Assembly (NCBI GenBank): GCA_024743055.1
Contig: JANSXH010000001.1
Span: 186,001-250,000 of the forward strand
Direction of reading: 5' to 3'
DNA: 64,000 bases
Source of the DNA: Pseudomonadota bacterium
GTDB taxonomy: Bacteria; Pseudomonadota; Alphaproteobacteria; Sneathiellales; Sneathiellaceae
A model generated the notes under the pieces. It was not told the DNA's origin and searched no databases. It saw nothing but the letters and a program-made list of their open reading frames with translations. Made by a program: the position numbers and the translations under genes. Shown in pieces: positions 25,815 to 34,621 of this stretch; positions within the stretch are counted from its first letter, which is position 1, and each line of letters starts with the position of its first letter.

Positions 25815-26506
25815 GGTCCCTCTAGCTCTTCGCGTGTTTCCTCTACCCCCACTTGCCAGGCTGCCTGCATAAGATCATCCGGCATCTGATAAGCACCGCC
25901 GAAATTTCCATCGCCGACGAGTTCTCGCAGTTTCGACGGATTGGAGGCATTAAGGGTTTTAAAATCGATCATCTGTTTCTCACCATCTGGCGCAGGTGCC
26001 GTTGCAAGCCGGGTCGATTGAAAATTTTCCATCCAGCTGGCATGGGACCCAACGGGCGCAATCTCACGCATGGCGGCAGTAACTTTTGGACCCGCCCACC
26101 AGGGATGATATTTGATCGACATTTCCGGCCAGTCGACCATCAGTTCTTTGGCAAGATGGGCGACGGGAGCATTACCGCCATGACCATTGACTATAAGAAC
26201 TCGGCGAAAACCGGACCGACGGACAGATGCCAAAAGATCGCGAAAAACTGCCATCAAGGTTTCAACTTTTAGGGAGACCGTTCCAGGAAATGCCGTAAAA
26301 TACGGGGCAAGACCAAATGGCATGCAAGGATAAACCGGAATATTCAGAGGTTCGGCTGCTTCAATGGACACTCCCTCTGAAAGAATCATATCGACACACA
26401 AGGATAATTGGGCATGCTGTTCCACTGATCCGAGCGGTAAAACGCATCTGTCGTCGGTCTTCAGATACTCGTCTATCTGCATCCAGTTCATATCCGCAAT
26501 TCGCAT
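25796..26506 (-). CDS. Creatininase family amidohydrolase
   Basis: 236 residues. Metal-ligand motifs of the family are present: LPLGSVEQHAQLSLCVDMIL (Glu, His, Asp) and VLIVNGHGGNAPV. The usual QHGPHLP reads QHAQLSL here, so the substrate loop is altered. Members hydrolyse creatinine, formamides and other small or cyclic amides. It is the first enzyme gene after marR (30 bases) and is followed by overlapping dehydrogenase genes. Confidence 0.85.
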   Translation of the reverse strand: MRIADMNWMQIDEYLKTDDRCVLPLGSVEQHAQLSLCVDMILSEGVSIEAAEPLNIPVYPCMPFGLAPYFTAFPGTVSLKVETLMAVFRDLLASVRRSGFRRVLIVNGHGGNAPVAHLAKELMVDWPEMSIKYHPWWAGPKVTAAMREIAPVGSHASWMENFQSTRLATAPAPDGEKQMIDFKTLNASNPSKLRELVGDGNFGGAYQMPDDLMQAAWQVGVEETREELEGPWPNQS

Positions 26507-26536
26507 GGGTCAGCCACCTAGGTTGAATTTAACAGG

Positions 26537-27070
26537 TCATGTCAGAGTTTTTTGTTCCCAATTGGGTGTATCCAGCACGATTTTCGCCAGAAGATAGGAC
26601 AGGGAGTTCCTCTCTTCTGGCGTAAGGGAGGACATCATCCTGTCCTCGTACTCAATAAATCGCGGGAGGGCGTCTTCAAATATCTTTCGACCCTCTGTCG
26701 TCAGATGAAGGGTTTGTACGCGACCGTCATTCTTGTCAGTTCTGCGCTCAACGAGGCCAAGATCACATAGACGGTTTATGGCACGACTCAAGGTGTTTTT
26801 TGGGAATCCCGAGCCCTTGCTGATATCCCTCGCCAATGCACCATTGGCAAGGCCGAGAGAATAAATCACGACAAATTCAGGTCGCGATAGATCCGTCGTC
26901 TTTTTGACCCAATCATAAAGCGGGCCGTTATATCTCAGAGCAATATGATTAAATCGGGCGGCAAACCAGCAAGGATTTCTCCACAGCCGTGTTTCTAAAA
27001 GATTAGGCGTTTCTGCCTGGCTCTGTTGCTGTCGGCTTTTCGCTAGGGCTGCGATATCTGATCCGCTCAT
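26537..27070 (-). CDS. MarR family transcriptional regulator
   Basis: 177 residues. The winged helix-turn-helix is LARDISKGSGFPKNTLSRAINRL followed by the wing LVERRTDKNDGRVQTLHLT, typical of MarR proteins. A long N-terminal helix (about 30 residues) precedes it. It heads the amidohydrolase operon and is divergent from the oligopeptide-type transporter; two inverted repeats built on AGTTC/GAACT lie between and are its likely operators. The ligand is probably a substrate of the operon. Confidence 0.88.
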   Translation of the reverse strand: MSGSDIAALAKSRQQQSQAETPNLLETRLWRNPCWFAARFNHIALRYNGPLYDWVKKTTDLSRPEFVVIYSLGLANGALARDISKGSGFPKNTLSRAINRLCDLGLVERRTDKNDGRVQTLHLTTEGRKIFEDALPRFIEYEDRMMSSLTPEERNSLSYLLAKIVLDTPNWEQKTLT

Positions 27071-27100
27071 TATATCATAACTATCTAATAGTTTAAAATT

Positions 27101-27116
27101 AGTTCCAAATAGAACT
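27101..27116. promoter_or_regulatory. Inverted repeat, candidate MarR operator 1
   Basis: AGTTC-CAAATA-GAACT is a perfect inverted repeat about 30 bp before the marR ATG, in the divergent region. The same half-site recurs at 27165-27188. Confidence 0.45.
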
Positions 27117-27164
27117 TGACGGAGAAATAATGTAGGTACATGCTAATTTTTACAAGTACAAATT

Positions 27165-27188
27165 CGAACTAAATTTCAAAACAGTTCG
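27165..27188. promoter_or_regulatory. Inverted repeat, candidate MarR operator 2
   Basis: CGAACT and AGTTCG are separated by 12 bases and lie about 40 bp before the substrate-binding protein ATG. The half-sites match those of operator 1 in inverted order. Confidence 0.4.
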
Positions 27189-27228
27189 TAAAAAGATACT
27201 TGGCTGGTAAGAACAGGAGAGCTAGACA

Positions 27229-28815
27229 ATGTTAAAGAACCTAATCCGAATGTCCGTTATGGCCATCGGCATGATGGTGATGGCGGCTGGCGCATTTGCC
27301 CAGACCCTTACCGTCGGCGTCCGGGGTGGCCCGGAATCAATGGATCCTCATTATTCCGCTCTTGGTGTCCATGCGGATGCCATGAAGCATGTATTCGATA
27401 CCCTAGTTTGGTCAGGCGATAATTTGCAGGTTGAGCCGGGTTTGGCTGAATCCTGGCGACCGATTGACGACACCACATGGGAGTTTAAACTCCGTAAGGG
27501 CGTTAAATTTCATGACGGCTCCGATTTCACAGCAGAAGACGTAAAATTCTCAATCGAGCGCATTCCGGAAGTAACGGGCCCAACAACTTTAATGATCTAT
27601 GTCCGTCGAGTGAAAGATGTGGAAATCATTGATGATCACACCATTCATATCAAAACCGATGGCCCTGCTGCGACATTGCCGAATGATTTTGTTCGGTTAT
27701 TCATTGTCTCAAGCAAAGCTGCCAAGGACTATTCCACCAAAGAAACAGCTGCTGAAGGCTTCAACTCAGGTAAAGCTACTGTTGGGACAGGACCGTACAA
27801 GTATGTGTCCTGGGAGCCTAAAGGTGACTTGGTTCTAGAGCGCAACGATGACTATTGGCGCGGTAAAGGTGCCTGGGAAAAGGTCGTTCGCAAGGAAATT
27901 CCAAACGATTCCTCGCGCCTTGCAGCTTTGAAAGCCGGACAGGTTGATTTGGTCAATTATGTCTCTTCAGCCGACTGGCTTACACTTCAGGCGGATGCAG
28001 ATACAGAAACCTATTTGGCTGACAGTGTCTATGTCATGAACCTGCAGCTCGATCAGCGGGAAAAGACTCCCCAAGTCTATGACCTTGACGGCAATGTGCT
28101 CGAGAAAAACCCACTTCTTGATCCGAAAGTCCGTGAAGCCATCGATCTCGCCATCGACCGAGACATCATGGTTGAAGTCGTACTAGAAGGGTTGGGCAGG
28201 CCTGCCCGCCAGATTATGCCTGAAGGCTTCTTTGGTTCCAGTGACAACGCCCTCAAGCGCGTTCATGATCCGGAAAAGGCCAAAGCCCTCTTGGCGGAAG
28301 CTGGCTTTCCAAATGGCTTCAAGATGGATCTGTATTGCACGAGTGATCGCCTTCCAGGAGATGGTGCAATCTGCCAGGGTCTTGGTCAGATGTTTGCCAA
28401 GGTCGGCATTCAGACCGATGTCAATGCCATCACCCGTTCCGTATATTTCCCTGCTCAGGCCAAACGGGAATATTCCGCTTTCATGAATGGTTGGGGCACA
28501 CTGACAGGAGAGGCCTCCTATACTCTCGGCTCCCTCGCCCATTCGAATGCACCGGATCTCAAACTTGGTGCATTTAACCGAACGGACTATGCCAATCCAG
28601 AAGTGGACAAGCTTCTACAGGCAGCCGGTAAAGAACTGGATGAGAAAACCCGCAGAGAGCTCTATGAGCAAGCTATGGAAAAGATCATGATGGATCGCGT
28701 TTATATTCCATTGGTCAATCTACAGGCTGTCTGGGCAGGTAATAAAGGGGAACTGAATATGGTTCCGCGCACAGATGAGGATACACTCGCATTCTTCATC
28801 ACTCCTGCGAAATAA
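27229..28815 (+). CDS. ABC transporter periplasmic substrate-binding protein (SBP_bac_5, peptide/nickel type)
   Basis: 528 residues. A signal peptide (MLKNLIRMSVMAIGMMVMAA, then GAFAQ) precedes a family 5 binding protein: GGPESMDPHYSALG, WEFKLRKGVKFHDGSDFTAEDV, GTGPYKYVSWEPKGDLVLERND and AIDLAIDRD. AGGAGA lies about eight bases before the ATG. It binds peptides or similar compounds for the permeases and ATPases encoded next. A strong hairpin follows the stop, so it is likely made in excess of the other components. The catabolic genes on the other side of the shared promoter suggest an amide or peptide ligand. Confidence 0.9.
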   Translation: MLKNLIRMSVMAIGMMVMAAGAFAQTLTVGVRGGPESMDPHYSALGVHADAMKHVFDTLVWSGDNLQVEPGLAESWRPIDDTTWEFKLRKGVKFHDGSDFTAEDVKFSIERIPEVTGPTTLMIYVRRVKDVEIIDDHTIHIKTDGPAATLPNDFVRLFIVSSKAAKDYSTKETAAEGFNSGKATVGTGPYKYVSWEPKGDLVLERNDDYWRGKGAWEKVVRKEIPNDSSRLAALKAGQVDLVNYVSSADWLTLQADADTETYLADSVYVMNLQLDQREKTPQVYDLDGNVLEKNPLLDPKVREAIDLAIDRDIMVEVVLEGLGRPARQIMPEGFFGSSDNALKRVHDPEKAKALLAEAGFPNGFKMDLYCTSDRLPGDGAICQGLGQMFAKVGIQTDVNAITRSVYFPAQAKREYSAFMNGWGTLTGEASYTLGSLAHSNAPDLKLGAFNRTDYANPEVDKLLQAAGKELDEKTRRELYEQAMEKIMMDRVYIPLVNLQAVWAGNKGELNMVPRTDEDTLAFFITPAK

Positions 28816-28836
28816 GCCTATCGTAGTTTAAATCCG

Positions 28837-28876
28837 GGAACCCCGAGCACGTTGTTTCGGGGTTCCTTCCTTTTTT
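28837..28876 (+). terminator. Intrinsic terminator/attenuator between binding protein and permease genes
   Basis: A ten-base perfect stem (GGAACCCCGA at 28837 and TCGGGGTTCC at 28857) with a ten-base loop is followed by TTCCTTTTTT. It ends the monocistronic message, and partial read-through would supply the permease and ATPase genes. Confidence 0.85.
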
Positions 28877-28913
28877 GTAACCTTCCTCAAGTGAGCCGCG
28901 GTATCATCAGGAT

Positions 28914-29885
28914 ATGACAGGTTTCATTATACAACGGTGTCTGCAGGCGATCCTTGTGATGCTGGTCATGTCAGTCATCGTGTTTGTTGGCGTCTATGCT
29001 ATCGGCAATCCTCTCGAAGTGTTGATTCCGCCCGATGCGCCACAGGATGTCCGAGACTTCATCATCGCGCGCTTCGGACTGGACCAGCCGCTTTGGCGTC
29101 AATACCTGACATTCCTGGTAAATGTGCTCCAAGGGGATTTTGGCTATTCCTTTGTTTATAATATTCCGGTGTTGGATCTTATTCTCAGCCGCTTACCTGC
29201 AACGCTTGAACTCGCGAGTTTTGCAGTTTTAGGCGGGGCCTTTATCGGTGTCCCTCTAGGGGTGTATGCAGGTTACCGGCCCAATGCTTCTTCTTCCAAG
29301 GCTATAATGGGGCTTTCCATATTGGGCTTTTCCGTTCCATCCTTTTGGGTTGGGCTCATTCTGATCCTGACCTTTGCCGTTTCACTCGGATGGCTTCCGG
29401 CGTCGGGTCGCGGCGATACTGTTGAGATTTTTGGCGTCGGCTGGAGTTTTCTGACCCTCAACGGCCTTTCCCATATGCTGCTGCCAGGGGTAAATCTGAG
29501 CCTGTTCACACTGGCCATGATGATCCGTCTTGCGAGAGCTGGTACCCGGGAAATCATGCTCACCGATACCGTCAAATTTGGTAGAGCAGCCGGCTTGTCA
29601 GAATCAACTATTCTTTTGCGTCACGTCCTGAAGCTGATTTCAATACCAATCGTCACAGTGTTTGGATTGGAGCTTGGCACGACATTGGCTTTTGCCGTTG
29701 TTACTGAAACTATTTTTTCCTGGCCCGGATTGGGCAAGCTCATCATCGACAGCATAACCAATCTGGATCGGCCAGTTATGGTTGCCTATCTAATTCTGGT
29801 TGCATTGTTATTCGTCACCATCAATCTGGTCATAGACCTGACCTACCGATTACTCGATCCTCGTTTAGGGGGGAGAAGCGCATGA
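28914..29885 (+). CDS. ABC transporter permease, DppB/OppB type
   Basis: 323 residues, about six membrane helices. It has the usual N-terminal helix, ARFGLDQPLWRQYLTFL and the EAA loop with AGTREIMLTDTVKFGRAAGLSE that docks on the ATPases. The start follows the attenuator by about 40 bases and its stop overlaps the next gene (ATGA). It forms the translocation pore with the DppC-type subunit. Confidence 0.92.
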   Translation: MTGFIIQRCLQAILVMLVMSVIVFVGVYAIGNPLEVLIPPDAPQDVRDFIIARFGLDQPLWRQYLTFLVNVLQGDFGYSFVYNIPVLDLILSRLPATLELASFAVLGGAFIGVPLGVYAGYRPNASSSKAIMGLSILGFSVPSFWVGLILILTFAVSLGWLPASGRGDTVEIFGVGWSFLTLNGLSHMLLPGVNLSLFTLAMMIRLARAGTREIMLTDTVKFGRAAGLSESTILLRHVLKLISIPIVTVFGLELGTTLAFAVVTETIFSWPGLGKLIIDSITNLDRPVMVAYLILVALLFVTINLVIDLTYRLLDPRLGGRSA

Positions 29886-30766
29886 TTTTTGCCTCCCACA
29901 CCCCTTTTGGTCGCTTCGCCAGGCAGTTTCTTGAAAGCAAAATTGCTGTTGGGGCATTTTTAGTTGTCGTATTGATTTTGATCGTCGCTATCTTGGCGCC
30001 CTTTATTGCCCCTCAAGATCCCTATAATCAGGCAACTCTATCCCTTTTAGACGCGCGGCGGGCCCCGGGTCATGTTGGATCTGGCGGCTATTCCCACTGG
30101 CTTGGAACGGATGCACAAGGCCGAGATCTCTTTTCCGCCATTCTGTATGGCCTACGGATTTCATTGAAAATGGGGTTACTGGCCGGAGCCATCGGCCTTG
30201 CTATCGGCGCAACCCTAGGCATTCTTGCCGCTTATATCGGTGGCCGGGTTGAAGCCGTCATCATGCGGATTGTCGATTTGCAGCTGTCTTTCCCGCCCAT
30301 CCTATTGGCCTTGGTCCTCGTCGCCCTCCTTGGACAGGGAGAGACGCAGCTTATCGCGGCGCTTATCGCGGCCCAATATGCCTATTTTGCGCGAACAGCT
30401 TTTGGGGCGGCTTCGGCAGAGCGTAGTAAAGATTATATAGAAGCCGCCAACGCCACACCGCTATCGCAAGTTCGGATCGTGTTCAGGCATCTCTTGCCCA
30501 ATTGCATGCCGCCGTTGATTGTTGTGGCGACAGTACAAGTCGCTAATTCAATAGCCCTGGAGGCGACACTCTCCTTTCTGGGGCTTGGCCTTCCCGTGAC
30601 AGAACCTTCTCTTGGCATGCTGATATCAAACGGCTTCCCCTATATGATGAGCGGACGATACTGGATTTCCGTCTATCCGGGCTTTGCACTTATCATCCTC
30701 ATTGTCTCCATCAATCTGGTTGGAGATCAGGTGCGTGATCAATTGAACCCGAGGTTGCGCCGATGA
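29882..30766 (+). CDS. ABC transporter permease, DppC/OppC type
   Basis: 294 residues. An N-terminal helix (FLVVVLILIVAILAPFIAPQ) is followed by HWLGTDAQGRDLFSAILYGLR, the hallmark of the DppC family, then further helices with an EAA-type loop (SKDYIEAANATPLSQVRIVF). Both ends overlap neighbours by four bases, so translation is coupled with the DppB and DppD-type genes. Confidence 0.92.
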   Translation: MIFASHTPFGRFARQFLESKIAVGAFLVVVLILIVAILAPFIAPQDPYNQATLSLLDARRAPGHVGSGGYSHWLGTDAQGRDLFSAILYGLRISLKMGLLAGAIGLAIGATLGILAAYIGGRVEAVIMRIVDLQLSFPPILLALVLVALLGQGETQLIAALIAAQYAYFARTAFGAASAERSKDYIEAANATPLSQVRIVFRHLLPNCMPPLIVVATVQVANSIALEATLSFLGLGLPVTEPSLGMLISNGFPYMMSGRYWISVYPGFALIILIVSINLVGDQVRDQLNPRLRR

Positions 30767-31734
30767 CAGAGCCTATTCTCGAAGTCACCGATCTCTGCAC
30801 TCATTTCTTCACCCAGGACGGTGTCGTCAAGGCCGTTGATGGGGTGTCGTTTTCATTGAAGCCCGGTCAGATTTTGGGGCTGGTCGGGGAATCTGGATCA
30901 GGAAAAACCGTAACCGGCTTTTCCTTACTCGGGCTTGTGGACCCGCCAGGGCGCATTGTCAGCGGATCAGTCAAGCTTGCGGGCGAAGATATGGCAAAGT
31001 TATCCCAGAAACAGCTCCGTCAGTTGCGTGGGCGCCGTATATCTATGGTCTTTCAGGATCCAATGATGACACTTAATCCGGTCCTCACTGTAGGTGAGCA
31101 GATCGACCTGGCGATCCGCGCTCATAACAAGATGAACAAAACGCAAGCCAGGGAACTTGCTACAGCAGCGCTTACTCGGGTGGGTATACCAGATGCCGAA
31201 ACCAGGCTCGATTCCTACCCACATGAATTTTCAGGCGGTATGCGCCAGCGGGTCGCCGTTGCCATAGCCATGATTCATAGTCCGGATATCATCGTTGCCG
31301 ACGAGCCGACGACAGCGCTTGATGTGTCCATTCAGGCACAAATTCTACATGAGATGCGGAACCTGGCGCGGGAGAGTGGTACCGCACTCATATGGATCAG
31401 TCATGACCTAGCCACTGTTTCCAGTCTCGCGGAGCGGCTGATGGTTATGTACGCAGGGAAGATTGTCGAGGAAGGACCGACGGCGGCTGTCCTCCGCAAT
31501 CCCCGACATCCCTATACTCAGGGTCTTCTTAACTCCTTGCCTGCCATGGCGGAACCAGGGCATCCCCTGCAACAGATTTCTGGCTCGACCCCATCCCTTT
31601 TGGCTTTGCCACCTGGCTGTCCTTTCGCCCAGCGCTGTCCAAACGCACAATCGGCATGTGAAGAAGAAGTGCCGCTGGTCCAAGAGGGTGAAAGCGCCTA
31701 TCGCTGTCATTTTCCGATAGGAGGTACGGCATGA
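30763..31734 (+). CDS. ABC transporter ATP-binding protein, DppD/OppD type
   Basis: 323 residues. Walker A GESGSGKT, Q-loop MVFQDPMMTLNP, signature FSGGMRQRVAVAIAM, Walker B IIVADEPTTALDV and the C-terminal oligopeptide-family extension with the cysteine cluster CPFAQRCPNAQSAC. It powers import with the DppF-type partner. It overlaps both neighbours by four bases. Confidence 0.93.
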   Translation: MTEPILEVTDLCTHFFTQDGVVKAVDGVSFSLKPGQILGLVGESGSGKTVTGFSLLGLVDPPGRIVSGSVKLAGEDMAKLSQKQLRQLRGRRISMVFQDPMMTLNPVLTVGEQIDLAIRAHNKMNKTQARELATAALTRVGIPDAETRLDSYPHEFSGGMRQRVAVAIAMIHSPDIIVADEPTTALDVSIQAQILHEMRNLARESGTALIWISHDLATVSSLAERLMVMYAGKIVEEGPTAAVLRNPRHPYTQGLLNSLPAMAEPGHPLQQISGSTPSLLALPPGCPFAQRCPNAQSACEEEVPLVQEGESAYRCHFPIGGTA

Positions 31735-32735
31735 GCGACGCCTTCTTATCCCTGGATACAATCTCCAAACGGTTCTCGCCGAAAATCACCTTGGGAGATC
31801 GCATTGCTCTCAAGCTGGGTGCGTCCGTGGATACAAGATCCGTTCATGCGGTGGAGCAAGTCAGCCTGACAGTTCGAAAGGGCGAAACACTTGGCCTGGT
31901 GGGAGAGTCCGGTTGTGGCAAGTCCACACTTGGGCGCATTGCCGCCGGGATACTTGAACCCACTGAGGGCAACGCAACTCTTGAAAACAAGCCGCTAATG
32001 GAAGAAGGCCGCAAAGCGACGCTCCGGGTCCAGACCGTATTTCAGGACCCGTTCGCCTCTCTCGATCCTCGCATGCGTATCGGAGATATCATTGCGGAGG
32101 GACCCATTGTTCACGGCCTGACGACAAAGAACGAGGCACCCAGCTATGTCAAGGGATGGATGGAACGGGTTGGATTGGATCCCAGCTTTGTTGATCGCTA
32201 TCCCCATCAATTCTCCGGTGGACAGCGTCAACGGGTCGCTATTGCCCGGGCCTTGGCCATGCAGCCGGATCTTTTAATTTGCGATGAACCCGTTGCCTCT
32301 CTTGATGTTTCAATTCAGGCGCAGATCATCAATGTCTTTCTCAAGCTTCGAGAAGAGTTGAAAATCACCTGTGTATTCATCTCTCATGACCTGGGCGTGA
32401 TCCGACATGTCTCCAACCGCGTGGCTGTCATGTATCTCGGTCGCATTGTTGAGATTGGGGAGACGGAAACCGTCTATCAGAACCCGAAACACCCCTATAC
32501 CCAGGCATTACTCGATAGTGTGCCAAAACTGGTATTGGAAGATGACACTTTGGTTGAATTTACGGCTATCAGCGGGGAAATTCCTTCACCGTTAGATCCA
32601 CCAAAAGGCTGCAGCTTCAACCCGCGATGTGATCACGTAATGGAGAGATGTCTGCGGGAAGTCCCGGGGCTCATCCCTGTGGACGGAGAACAGGAAGCGG
32701 CTTGTTTTCTGAACCAGAAAGAAGAAACCGAATAG
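31731..32735 (+). CDS. ABC transporter ATP-binding protein, DppF/OppF type
   Basis: 334 residues. Walker [11 protein letters not shown]-loop [14 protein letters not shown], signature [15 protein letters not shown], Walker [14 protein letters not shown] and the C-terminal motif [15 protein letters not shown]. The N-terminal segment has an insertion before the Walker A (residues 20-40) as often seen in DppF proteins. The CE4-type hydrolase gene follows by about 20 bases. Confidence 0.92.
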   Translation: MSDAFLSLDTISKRFSPKITLGDRIALKLGASVDTRSVHAVEQVSLTVRKGETLGLVGESGCGKSTLGRIAAGILEPTEGNATLENKPLMEEGRKATLRVQTVFQDPFASLDPRMRIGDIIAEGPIVHGLTTKNEAPSYVKGWMERVGLDPSFVDRYPHQFSGGQRQRVAIARALAMQPDLLICDEPVASLDVSIQAQIINVFLKLREELKITCVFISHDLGVIRHVSNRVAVMYLGRIVEIGETETVYQNPKHPYTQALLDSVPKLVLEDDTLVEFTAISGEIPSPLDPPKGCSFNPRCDHVMERCLREVPGLIPVDGEQEAACFLNQKEETE

Positions 32736-32756
32736 AACGATAAAGGGGCGAACCTC

Positions 32757-33650
32757 ATGAAAGACCTCGAACCCTGGGAGTGGAACGAGCAAACCTGGCG
32801 CCAAAAGGTTGACAAAGTCAGAGCCGGGAAATCTCTCGTGCCGAAAAGCTGGCCTGGAAAGGCACGGGTAGCAGTTGCACTTTCCTTCGATTCCGACCAC
32901 GAGACAAACGAACTGCGCGATGGCGGTGAGTCAATCGGTCGTCTTTCCTGGGGTCAATATGGCACCCGAAAAGGTATTCCCAGAATAAAATCGGCTCTCG
33001 ACAAACACGATATCAAAGCGACTTTTTTCGTTCCTGCTGTCTCAGCTCTGCTCCACCCCGAAGAGCAGGTAATGTTAAGCCGTGAAGGCCATGAGATTGG
33101 TATCCATGGCTGGATTCACGAGCTCAATTCAGTTCTTCCCTACGAGGATGAGAGGGATCTGATGTTTCGGTCTACAGATACTCTTGAGAAAATTACTGGA
33201 ACTCGTCCCGTTGGCTTGCGCACTCCGTCCTGGGACTTCAGCCCTAACACCCTGAAAATTGAGAGAGAGCTCGGCCTACTCTACGATTCCTCGCTTATGG
33301 CAGATGATGATTGCTATGAGCTGCTGGAAGAAGGCGAGCCCACCGGTATTATTGAACTACCGGTGGAGTGGGTCCGCGACGACGCGGTCTATTTTAACAT
33401 GCATCGGTTCCAGGCTCTCAGGCCCTATACTCCGCCAGAAGCTGTCTTCGACATCTTCCGACGCGAGTTCGACCGTGCCTATGAGGAAAATGGATTGTTT
33501 CTTTTGACCATGCATCCTCATGTTATCGGCTATCGCTCCCGTATCGGCATCCTTGAACAGCTCATTGAGCATATCAAAGGCCATGACGATGTGTGGTTCG
33601 CCACCCATTCTGAAGTCGCGGAACACGTAAAGGCAACGTGCCTTGATTAA
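32757..33650 (+). CDS. Polysaccharide deacetylase-fold (CE4) hydrolase, PuuE/cyclic-imidase-like
   Basis: 297 residues, no signal peptide, so cytoplasmic. The metal motifs are VALSFDSDHETNEL (in place of TFDDG) and EIGIHGWIHELN with HxxxH, followed by LRTPSWDFSPNT. The SFDSDHE and HGxxHE variants are those of the PuuE allantoinase/cyclic imide hydrolase branch rather than chitin or peptidoglycan deacetylases. It is the last gene of the transporter operon, so it probably opens a ring amide or removes an acyl group from the imported compound. AAAGGGG lies about ten bases before the ATG. Its stop overlaps that of the convergent KipA-type gene. Confidence 0.82.
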   Translation: MKDLEPWEWNEQTWRQKVDKVRAGKSLVPKSWPGKARVAVALSFDSDHETNELRDGGESIGRLSWGQYGTRKGIPRIKSALDKHDIKATFFVPAVSALLHPEEQVMLSREGHEIGIHGWIHELNSVLPYEDERDLMFRSTDTLEKITGTRPVGLRTPSWDFSPNTLKIERELGLLYDSSLMADDDCYELLEEGEPTGIIELPVEWVRDDAVYFNMHRFQALRPYTPPEAVFDIFRREFDRAYEENGLFLLTMHPHVIGYRSRIGILEQLIEHIKGHDDVWFATHSEVAEHVKATCLD

Positions 33651-34621
33651 CCAAAAGACGCTCTGATCGTATCCAGCAGACCCTGACGATCCTTTCGAGC
33701 CGCGAGAGCTTCTTCCATGGTCACCTCAACGAATTTTGCCGGGGTGTGCGGCTGAAGCTGACCGATTAGATCCATATCCGCAGAGATCACCGTTCCGAGC
33801 ATAAAATACCCGCCACCGGAAACCGCATCCCGATGAAGGACGATTGGTTCTGTCCCGCCGGGAACCTGAATCGAGCCATAAGGGTAGCAGCCGTCGACAA
33901 TATTCGATGGATCAGATCCGGCGCCAAAGGGCTGCTCCCGGTCGACGAATTCAAGCTTCTTACCGCCTCTGAACCGATAGCCAATGCGATCTGCTTCCGG
34001 GGCAACTTTCCACGTATCGTCAAAGAAGCTATAGCCGGAACCTTCCGTGATCCGATGCCAATAAAGGCCCGGTAGCATGCGAAGCTCTGCCGGATTTCCA
34101 GGGCCGCGCCGATGCGCCTCTGCGACCCGAACGCCTTCACCTTTTTCACCAGATGAGGCGCCTATTGGTAGCTCGTCACCCGCTTGTAGCGGACGTCCTT
34201 CATGTCCTCCGAGAGCCCCCAAAGCATAGGTGGATCTACTGCCCAGAACTACCGGAACATCAATACCGCCAGAAACCGCAATATATGCGCGTGCGCCGGA
34301 TTTCAGGAATTCAAAACTCAGGGACTGACCTGCCTTAATTGCAAAAGATGTCCAGGTCTCCCGTGGATCACCATCTACTTTTGGCACCATTTCCGCGCCG
34401 CTGACAGCGACAAGTGCATCCTGCGTGAACTCTAGAGTGGGGCCCATAAACACGGCTTCGAGTGCCGCCGCGCCTTCGTCATTTCCCACTAACAGATTAG
34501 CAGCGCGCAAGGCCAGGCGGTCCATGGCACCAGAGAGCGGAATCCCAAGATGATAATATCCCGGCCGACCAAGGTCCTGAACTGTGGTCGCAAGACCCTG
34601 CTGAATTACACGAATAGTCAT
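33647..34621 (-). CDS. KipA/AHS2-type biotin-dependent carboxyltransferase subunit (PxpC-like)
   Basis: 324 residues. Family patterns: TTVQDLGRPGYYHLGIPLSG near the N-terminus, AYIAVSGGIDVPVVLGSRST, and C-terminal GSIQVPGGTEPIVLHRDAVSGGG. The AHS2 domain forms, with the KipI-type partner, 5-oxoprolinase (PxpBC) or the carboxyltransferase part of urea carboxylase. It overlaps the KipI-type stop by four bases and is last in the eight-gene operon. The biotin genes alongside favour a carboxyltransferase role. Confidence 0.85.
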   Translation of the reverse strand: MTIRVIQQGLATTVQDLGRPGYYHLGIPLSGAMDRLALRAANLLVGNDEGAAALEAVFMGPTLEFTQDALVAVSGAEMVPKVDGDPRETWTSFAIKAGQSLSFEFLKSGARAYIAVSGGIDVPVVLGSRSTYALGALGGHEGRPLQAGDELPIGASSGEKGEGVRVAEAHRRGPGNPAELRMLPGLYWHRITEGSGYSFFDDTWKVAPEADRIGYRFRGGKKLEFVDREQPFGAGSDPSNIVDGCYPYGSIQVPGGTEPIVLHRDAVSGGGYFMLGTVISADMDLIGQLQPHTPAKFVEVTMEEALAARKDRQGLLDTIRASFG

